NCBI GenBank assembly: GCA_004563405.1
Contig: SFTH01000011.1
Span: forward strand, 1-64,000
Length of the DNA: 64,000 bases
DNA from: a bacterium
GTDB lineage: Bacteria; Bacillota; Clostridia; Christensenellales; Aristaeellaceae
Direction of reading: 5' to 3'
The notes below the pieces were generated by a model that saw nothing but the letters and a program-made list of their open reading frames with translations, did not search any database and was not told the origin of the DNA. Both the position numbers and the translations under genes were made by a program. Shown piece by piece: positions 59,015-64,000 of this stretch. Numbering within the stretch: the first letter of the stretch is position 1; every line of letters starts with the position of its first letter.

Positions 59015-59392
59015 ATGTCCGCTCCGGTCATACTGGAATACAATCTGGACAAGGCGCAAAAGCTGAAGCTGATGTTCGCGTGCGCCCAGCTGAAGATCAC
59101 CTGCCACAGCGTGCCCCGGGAGGACTACAACCAGCCCATCGCCGCGCTGGCGGGCGTGCGCAGACGAATCGAGGGGAGCTACGCAGGCGAGGGCTTCACG
59201 GATGAAATGCTGGTGATGGTAAACTTCACCGGAAATCTGCTCAACGCCTTTTTGAACGCGCTGCGGCTGAACCGCGCGAGGAGCATCGCCCTGAAGGCGG
59301 TCATGACGCCCAGCAATGCGGATTGGGATTCCGTAAAGCTGCACGACGAAATTCTGCGGGAACACACCGCAATGCATCAGAAGAAAAAATAG
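59015..59392 (+). CDS. DUF3783 domain-containing protein
   Basis: The 125-residue protein consists of the DUF3783 domain (CAQLKITCHSVPREDYNQPIAAL near residues 22-44 and MLVMVNFTGNLLNAFLNALR near residues 64-83), found in Clostridia with no known function. AAGGTGACGGCC precedes the ATG, 10 nt after the DUF4432 stop, so the two genes are linked. Confidence 0.85.
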   Translation: MSAPVILEYNLDKAQKLKLMFACAQLKITCHSVPREDYNQPIAALAGVRRRIEGSYAGEGFTDEMLVMVNFTGNLLNAFLNALRLNRARSIALKAVMTPSNADWDSVKLHDEILREHTAMHQKKK

Positions 59393-59400
59393 GCCGCGAA

Positions 59401-59444
59401 GGCTGGCGCGCCGTTCGCCGGGAAACCGGCGGGCGGCGCGCCAG
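59401..59444 (+). terminator. Long cruciform-forming hairpin
   Basis: Twelve-bp perfect outer arms (59401-59412 and 59433-59444) and an inner CGCCGG-GAAA-CCGGCG stem form a 44-nt structure. There is no T-run. It may separate the DUF3783 gene from the Nudix-sda operon. Confidence 0.55.
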
Positions 59445-59470
59445 CTGCGAAGCGGCGCGGAGGCGAGGAC

Positions 59471-59941
59471 ATGCGCAAGACGACCCTGTGCTACATCGAG
59501 CGGGACGGCTGTTACCTGATGCTCCACCGCGTGAAAAAGAAAAACGACGCGAACCACGACAAGTGGATCGGCGTGGGCGGCGGCTTCGAGCCCGGCGAGG
59601 ACGCGCAGGCCTGCCTGCTGCGTGAGGTCCTCGAGGAGACCGGCCTCACGCTCACCCGGTATCGCAGGCGAGGCGTGATCGCCTTCCACAGCGACGAATG
59701 GGAGGACGAGGAGATGCACCTCTTCACCGCCGACCAATGGACGGGCGAATTGATTGAATGTAGCGAGGGCAAGCTGGAATGGGTGGAAAAGGAGCGCCTG
59801 CTGGAGCTTCCCCACTGGGAGGGCGACCGCATCTTCCTGGAGCTTCTGCGCCGGGACGCACCCTTTTTTCACCTCACGCTGGAATACCGGGGCGAGGCAC
59901 TCGCCCGCGCGGAGCTGGACGGAAGGGAGCTGACGCTGTGA
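59471..59941 (+). CDS. NUDIX hydrolase, 8-oxo-dGTP diphosphatase type
   Basis: The 156-residue protein has a complete Nudix box (GGFEPGEDAQACLLREVLEETGL near residues 38-60) and the opening TTLCYIERDGCYLMLHR of MutT-like 8-oxo-dGTPases. It would cleanse the nucleotide pool. GCGGAGGCGAGGAC precedes the ATG. Its stop overlaps the serine dehydratase start as GTGA. Confidence 0.88.
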   Translation: MRKTTLCYIERDGCYLMLHRVKKKNDANHDKWIGVGGGFEPGEDAQACLLREVLEETGLTLTRYRRRGVIAFHSDEWEDEEMHLFTADQWTGELIECSEGKLEWVEKERLLELPHWEGDRIFLELLRRDAPFFHLTLEYRGEALARAELDGRELTL

Positions 59942-61140
59942 AATCCATACGGGACATCTACAAGATCGGGCGCGGGCCCTCCAGCTCCCACACCATGGGA
60001 CCGGAGCGCGCCTGCCGCCTGTTTCGCGCGGAGCACCCGGAGGCGGCGCGCTTTCAGGCTGTACTCTACGGCTCCCTGGCCAAGACCGGCCCGGGCCACG
60101 GAAGCGACCGCATCATCCGGGAGACCTTCTCTCCCCTGCCCTGCGAGGTGATCTTTGACGCCGGCGCGGCGGAGATGAAGCATCCCAACACCCTGGATCT
60201 GGTCGCGCTGAACGGCGAGGGCGCGCAGACGGGCAGGATGCGGGTGTACTCCGTGGGCGGCGGCGACATTGAAATCGAGGGCCGGCCCCTACCGGAGGAA
60301 TCGCCGGAGATCTACGAACACGCCAGCTTCGCCGAGATCGCCGATTACTGCAAGACCCACCGGCTGCGGCTGAGCCAGTATGTGGAGCGCCTCGAGGGGC
60401 CGGGAATCTGGGATTTCCTGCTCGAGGTGTGGGCGCAGATGTGCCGGAGCATCAACGAGGGACTGACCTGCGCGGGCGTGCTTCCCGGCGGCTTGAACGT
60501 GGAGCGCAAGGCGCAGTTTCTCTACAACCAGCGCCACATCGACGAGCGCCCGGAGACCCGGGAGAACCGCATCGTCTGCGCCTACGCCTTTGCGGTGAGC
60601 GAACAGAACGCCGGGGGCGGCACGGTGGTCACCGCGCCCACCTGCGGCGCGTGCGGCGTGGTGCCCGCGGTGCTGAAGTACATGCAGGAGGAGAAGAGCC
60701 TGCCTGACCGGACGGTGCTGCGCGCGCTGGCGGTGGCCGGACTGATCGGCAATCTGGTCAAGCACAACGCCTCCATCAGCGGCGCGGAGTGCGGCTGTCA
60801 GGCGGAGATTGGCACAGCCTGCTCCATGGCCTCCGCCGCGCTGGCCGAGCTCTACGAGATGGGCATCGACCAGGTGGAGTACGCCGCGGAGGTGGCGCTG
60901 GAGCACCACCTGGGCCTCACCTGCGACCCCATCGGCGGCCTGGTGCAAATCCCCTGCATCGAGCGCAACGCCGTGGCCGCCATGCGCGCCATCAACGCCG
61001 TGCGCATCTCCAACTTTTTGACCACGACGCGCAAGATTTCCTTCGACATGGTGGTGGAAACCATGTACGAGACCGGCCGCGACCTCAACCACATCTACCG
61101 GGAGACGGCGGAGGGCGGCCTGGCAAAGCTGTACAAATAG
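59938..61140 (+). CDS. sdaA: L-serine ammonia-lyase, iron-sulfur dependent, single chain
   Basis: The 400-residue protein joins the beta domain (N-terminus: IGRGPSSSHTMGPERAC, residues ~9-25) to the alpha domain with catalytic iron-sulfur Cys residues: TCGACGVVPAVLK near residue 239, ECGCQAEIGTACS near residue 283 and TCDPIGGLVQIPCIERN near residue 329. It deaminates serine to pyruvate. There is no ACT domain. The GTG at 59938 overlaps the Nudix stop and has GGGAG 8 nt upstream. The fusion order is beta then alpha. Confidence 0.95.
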   Translation: MKSIRDIYKIGRGPSSSHTMGPERACRLFRAEHPEAARFQAVLYGSLAKTGPGHGSDRIIRETFSPLPCEVIFDAGAAEMKHPNTLDLVALNGEGAQTGRMRVYSVGGGDIEIEGRPLPEESPEIYEHASFAEIADYCKTHRLRLSQYVERLEGPGIWDFLLEVWAQMCRSINEGLTCAGVLPGGLNVERKAQFLYNQRHIDERPETRENRIVCAYAFAVSEQNAGGGTVVTAPTCGACGVVPAVLKYMQEEKSLPDRTVLRALAVAGLIGNLVKHNASISGAECGCQAEIGTACSMASAALAELYEMGIDQVEYAAEVALEHHLGLTCDPIGGLVQIPCIERNAVAAMRAINAVRISNFLTTTRKISFDMVVETMYETGRDLNHIYRETAEGGLAKLYK

Positions 61141-61153
61141 AGGTGAACGGACG

Positions 61154-61393
61154 ATGAGATGCAGCTGTCACGAGTGCGGAACCTACATGAACCAGTCCGA
61201 GGGGCTTGAGCTGGGCTGCGTGTGCCCGGAGTGCGGCTACCGCTGCAAGGCCTGTCTGGGCACGAACAGCGTGGTGAGCCGGGATCAACTGAAGAATCTG
61301 GCCTGCGACCCCGCCTTCCTGAATGAAATCTTCGGCGAGCCGGAGATCCCCGTGCGACCGGGCCGGAGCGAGACGGACGAATACCTGGACTGA
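61154..61393 (+). CDS. Small Cys-rich zinc-ribbon-like protein
   Basis: The 79-residue protein packs nine Cys residues into its first 35 residues (CSCHECGTYM, then CVCPECGYRCKAC). The pairs resemble a zinc ribbon or rubredoxin-type knuckle. It follows the serine dehydratase by 13 nt, with GAGGTG 8 nt upstream, so co-expression is likely. A role in iron-sulfur cluster or metal handling for the dehydratase is inference. Confidence 0.78.
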   Translation: MRCSCHECGTYMNQSEGLELGCVCPECGYRCKACLGTNSVVSRDQLKNLACDPAFLNEIFGEPEIPVRPGRSETDEYLD

Positions 61394-61584
61394 TGCGGGT
61401 GCAGCGGCCCTCGCAAGCGCCATCCTGACCCTTCTGCGCGCTGCCCATGCATTTGGCAAAACCTGCCAACAGTCGGAACAGCAATCGCCGCGGGCCTTTC
61501 CGCGCGCCGCCCATGCGCTTGAGAGGCGGTCACAACGGAGGCGTCCGCTCCCCCGCCCGCCTGTCAAACCAATTTATGAAACGC

Positions 61585-61615
61585 AAAGCCGGAGGCGCTA
61601 TGCCTTCGGCTTTTT
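61585..61615 (+). terminator. Terminator of the Nudix-sdaA operon
   Basis: Twelve-bp arms with one G-U pair and a 5-nt loop are followed by TT within a TTTTT run. It overlaps the stop codon of the convergent Nudix gene. Confidence 0.75.
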
Positions 61616-62029
61616 GTCGTAGTATTTTTCCACATGCGCCATCGCGGCGCGCAGGATTTTCCGGTCGCGCTCATAGGTCAGCCGGGAGAGGGCCTCCTCC
61701 ACGGGAACCCAGCTCGCCTCGGCGATCTCCTCGGGCTGCGGGGTGATCTCCCGCTGGTTTGTCACCGCGGCAAAGATGACCACGAGCTTCTGAATGTCCG
61801 CACGGATGTTGTATCGGTTCTCCGCCCGGTAGCGGCGATCCACCTTCACACGGATGCCCGTCTCCTCAAAGACCTCGCGCTCGGCGGTGTGGCTCTCCAG
61901 CTCGCCGGGCTCCATGTGCCCCTTGGGGAAGGAAATGTGCTTGCCCCGGGCGTGGCGGATCAGCAGAACGTTCCAGCCGTCCGTATCCCTACGGAAAATC
62001 ACTGCGCCGCAGGATTTTTCGTACTTCAT
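61598..62029 (-). CDS. NUDIX hydrolase, Ap4A-type
   Basis: The 143-residue protein opens KSCGAVIFRRD and has the Nudix box GHMEPGELESHTAEREVFEETGI near residues 37-59. A short helical end follows; the pattern is typical of bis(5'-nucleosyl)tetraphosphatases. It hydrolyses diadenosine tetraphosphate or similar signals. The ATG is 24 nt past the Mrp gene stop, so it is probably second in that operon. Confidence 0.85.
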   Translation of the reverse strand: MKYEKSCGAVIFRRDTDGWNVLLIRHARGKHISFPKGHMEPGELESHTAEREVFEETGIRVKVDRRYRAENRYNIRADIQKLVVIFAAVTNQREITPQPEEIAEASWVPVEEALSRLTYERDRKILRAAMAHVEKYYDKKPKA

Positions 62030-62053
62030 GCCAGCCTCCGTGACGCCGCCCGC

Positions 62054-62884
62054 TCAGAGCGCTTCGATTGCGTCCGCAATCGGCTCCAGCCACGTTCCGT
62101 CAAACATTTCGATGCGACCCGCATCGCAGGCGGCGGCGAGGGCGGGATCCATGGGCAGGCGCGCGGTATGCGCAATCTGGTTGCGCGCAGCAATCTCCTC
62201 CAGGTGGCTCTCACCGAAGATGCGGTGCTCCTTGCCGCAGGCGTCGCACTTGAAGTAGGACATGTTCTCCACCACGCCCAGCACCGGCACGTTCATCATC
62301 TGCGCCATGTGCACGGCTTTCTCCACGATCATGCCCACCAGCTCCTGGGGGGAGGTGACGATCAGGATGCCATCCACCGGCAGGGACTGGAACACCGTCA
62401 GCGGCACGTCGCCCGTTCCCGGAGGCATGTCCACAAACATGAAGTCCACGTCGCCCCACATTACGTCCGTCCAGAACTGCTTCACGGTTCCGGCGATCAC
62501 CGGGCCGCGCCAGACCACGGGGTCGGTCTCGTTTTCCAGCATCAGGTTCAGGGACACCAGCTTCACGCCGGTGGTGCTCGCCGCGGGAATGATGCCCTCC
62601 TCCGTCGCGCCCAGCATGCCGTGCACGCCGAAGGCCTTGGGAATGGAGGGGCCGGTGATGTCCGCGTCCAGAATGGCCGTGGAATGGCCCCGGCGGCGCA
62701 TGATGACGGCCATCAGGCTGGTGATCATGCTCTTGCCCACGCCGCCCTTTCCGCTCACCACGCCGATCACGCGGCGGACGCTGCTGTGGACATTCGCCGG
62801 CGCGCTGAAATCGGGCTTTTGCTGGCCCCTGCTGGAGCAGCTTTCGCCGCAGCTGGAGCAATCATGGTTACAGTTTTCGCTCAT
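62054..62884 (-). CDS. Mrp/NBP35 family iron-sulfur carrier ATPase
   Basis: The 276-residue protein has an N-terminal Cys cluster (NCNHDCSSCGESC, residues 4-16) of the NBP35 type and the deviant Walker A motif SGKGGVGKS near residue 45. The core has FVDMPPGTGDVPL near residue 134 and YFKCDACGKEHRIFG near residue 199, the cluster-holding CxxC. It carries and delivers Fe-S clusters. GAGGTTATCAAG precedes the ATG at 62884; the frame is open upstream without a start signal. Confidence 0.92.
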   Translation of the reverse strand: MSENCNHDCSSCGESCSSRGQQKPDFSAPANVHSSVRRVIGVVSGKGGVGKSMITSLMAVIMRRRGHSTAILDADITGPSIPKAFGVHGMLGATEEGIIPAASTTGVKLVSLNLMLENETDPVVWRGPVIAGTVKQFWTDVMWGDVDFMFVDMPPGTGDVPLTVFQSLPVDGILIVTSPQELVGMIVEKAVHMAQMMNVPVLGVVENMSYFKCDACGKEHRIFGESHLEEIAARNQIAHTARLPMDPALAAACDAGRIEMFDGTWLEPIADAIEAL

Positions 62885-62918
62885 CTTGATAACCTCGGAT
62901 TCTGAATTGATGTATTTA

Positions 62919-62947
62919 ATAATAGTCTGCCCACCCAATAAAGTCAA
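62919..62947 (-). promoter_or_regulatory. Promoter of the Mrp-Nudix operon
   Basis: On the minus strand, TTGACT (62942-62947) and TATTAT (62919-62924) are separated by 17 bp. Confidence 0.78.
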
Positions 62948-63246
62948 GCAATTTTCCGCAACTTTTATTATAAACAGGAATTGTGAAAAAAACCGTACGC
63001 GACGGCCTCCGAAGCAACCGGCAGAGCGGAAGCGTCGCGCGGCGCAGGCAGCAGTTTTCCCGGATTGCGTCTGTCGGATGCGTCTGGCGGCGCGTGGCAC
63101 GGACGGCGACCGCCCGGATTGCATCGCGGTCCCGTCGCGTTTGGCAGCATGTGGCGCAGGCGACGACCGCTCCTCCAGGTCGGGCTTCCCGGCGGCTTCA
63201 CATCGGGAAGCAATTCGGACGCGCGCAGACATCCCCTAATCCGGAG
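62948..63246. other. Gene-free spacer
   Basis: About 300 bp between the Mrp promoter and the palindrome hold no gene, promoter or RNA structure that I can support on either strand. Confidence 0.55.
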
Positions 63247-63288
63247 CGAAGTCAACCCCCAACCTCAAATGGTTGGGGGTTGACTTCG
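63247..63288. repeat. Perfect 18-bp inverted repeat
   Basis: Arms CGAAGTCAACCCCCAACC and its complement are separated by TCAAAT. It sits 27 nt past the DapF-like gene stop. It may be a terminator for that gene, without a T-run, or a REP-like unit. Confidence 0.7.
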
Positions 63289-63315
63289 GGCACGACCGCA
63301 CTGCTCTCCGCCCGC

Positions 63316-64000
63316 TCAGAGGATCTCCGCAGTTCCCGTCTCCTCCAGAACGACCCGGCCGCTGATTTCAATTCTGCGCACGCCGCCGTCCCTCCAGGTC
63401 GCACGCACGCGGATCGTGCCGCCGCTCTGGCGAACCGCCAGCTCCGCGTCCCGCCCGCGCTTCGCCGCGGCACAGGCCCCGAGGGCCGCCGTGCCGCTGC
63501 CGCAGCCGCGCTCCCAGACCGCGCTGTCCGTGGCGCGCACATACACCAGCGGGCGCATGCGCGTAAATTCTCTGTCCGTAAGAAGTATGCCCATCGCGTC
63601 CGCGTTCAGCGCCGCGCAGAGCGCTGGGATGCGCGTCTGCGCTTCCTCCGGGCTCAGAGCATCCTCCGGCAGGATGGCGTGCACGATGCCGGGAAAGCGC
63701 ACCAGCGGAAACGGGGTCCCGGAAAACAGCTCCGCTTCGCTGATTTCCTCCGGCAGGGGCATCTCCACCGTCCCCAGGAAGGACTCGCCCTCCCGGCGGA
63801 TGCGGCAGTTGACCAGCCCCTCCGCGCCGGAGACCTCCAGCGGACAGACCGCCTCCGCGCCGTCCGCGAGGCCGTCCTTCAGCGCCAGCAGCGCCGCCGT
63901 GGACATGCTGGCGTTTCCGCAGAACTCGCCGCCCATCATCTGGAGCCGCACCCGCGCGCCCGGCAGGGCAGCCGCCTCCAGAAAACCCACCTGCTCCGCA
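63316..64000 (-). CDS. DapF-like PLP-independent epimerase/racemase (partial)
   Basis: The 3' 228 codons are in the window; the 5' end lies past the right edge. GGEFCGNASMSTAALL carries the first catalytic Cys and WERGCGSGTAALGA the second, the paired Cys motif of the DapF/proline racemase fold. The N-terminal DapF signature outside the window would be needed to tell diaminopimelate epimerase from other amino-acid racemases; GGEFCGN rather than GSEAEMCGN hints at a non-DAP substrate. It ends 27 nt before the palindrome. Confidence 0.8.
   Translation of the reverse strand, partial: AEQVGFLEAAALPGARVRLQMMGGEFCGNASMSTAALLALKDGLADGAEAVCPLEVSGAEGLVNCRIRREGESFLGTVEMPLPEEISEAELFSGTPFPLVRFPGIVHAILPEDALSPEEAQTRIPALCAALNADAMGILLTDREFTRMRPLVYVRATDSAVWERGCGSGTAALGACAAAKRGRDAELAVRQSGGTIRVRATWRDGGVRRIEISGRVVLEETGTAEIL

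Overview
This 64 kb window is chromosomal DNA from a high-GC (roughly 60%) Gram-positive anaerobe of the Clostridia. The evidence is the gene content: DegV, DUF1576, DUF3783 and DUF4432 proteins, a class II GalT, a separate FchA-type cyclohydrolase beside Fhs and FolD, a single-chain iron-sulfur serine dehydratase, near-consensus sigma-A promoters with 17-bp spacers, and strong GGAGG ribosome binding sites. A Christensenellales- or Oscillospirales-like lineage is a guess; the window has no rRNA or tRNA gene to settle it. Coding is dense on both strands, and the high GC leaves long antisense frames open that are not genes.

Layout. 1-10.4 kb: a carbohydrate or polyol locus. On the minus strand lie a split transketolase, two ABC permeases, an SDR dehydrogenase, then a Gfo/Idh/MocA oxidoreductase, a DUF624 protein and the start of the ABC ATPase. 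On the plus strand lie the solute-binding protein, a zinc-type dehydrogenase and a ROK repressor. Related 13-bp sites sit on both divergent start points. 10.5-12.1 kb: a class M sirtuin (SirTM) and zinc-type macrodomain pair, i.e. reversible protein ADP-ribosylation. 12.2-15.3 kb: an NAD(P)-binding oxidoreductase with an HxlR regulator, and a TetR regulator divergent from DegV. 15.3-17.8 kb: a truncated histidine kinase next to a tyrosine recombinase abutting the 3' end of rpsI. 17.8-20.7 kb: rplM-rpsI, a membrane protein, a one-helix protein and a P-loop protein. 20.8-28.3 kb: Nudix and GNAT genes, then galK-tsaE-tsaB-rimI and a membrane-anchored Mur ligase, with galT divergent. 28.4-33.3 kb: a 1074-residue protein with 13 tandem Ada-like HCCC metal-binding modules, divergent from a CapA-like protein. 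33.3-37.6 kb: mutY, nagA, a ROK sugar kinase and a cytidine deaminase. 37.6-43.7 kb: DUF1576, the one-carbon set fhs-fchA-folD, and a trigger-factor-like protein without the ribosome-binding domain. 43.9-47.1 kb: an adenine permease and adenine deaminase. 47.3-52.2 kb: TPR, YprB-like exonuclease, FAD/Rieske oxidoreductase and an XRE regulator. 52.4-55.4 kb: a 7TM GGDEF/HD-GYP/PAS/GGDEF protein. 55.6-64 kb: a secreted protein, M18 peptidase, DUF4432, DUF3783, Nudix, serine dehydratase, a Cys-rich protein, another Nudix, an Mrp ATPase and a DapF-like epimerase cut by the window end.

The most interesting points are: (1) the tandem Ada-like repeat protein with a palindrome inside its promoter; (2) the SirTM/macrodomain pair without the lipoyl-carrier partners of the described operons; (3) a FolD whose usual catalytic Lys and Gln positions are replaced, encoded beside a dedicated cyclohydrolase; (4) symmetric operator-like sites in the transketolase/ABC locus; and (5) the recombinase remnant between a broken kinase and rpsI.
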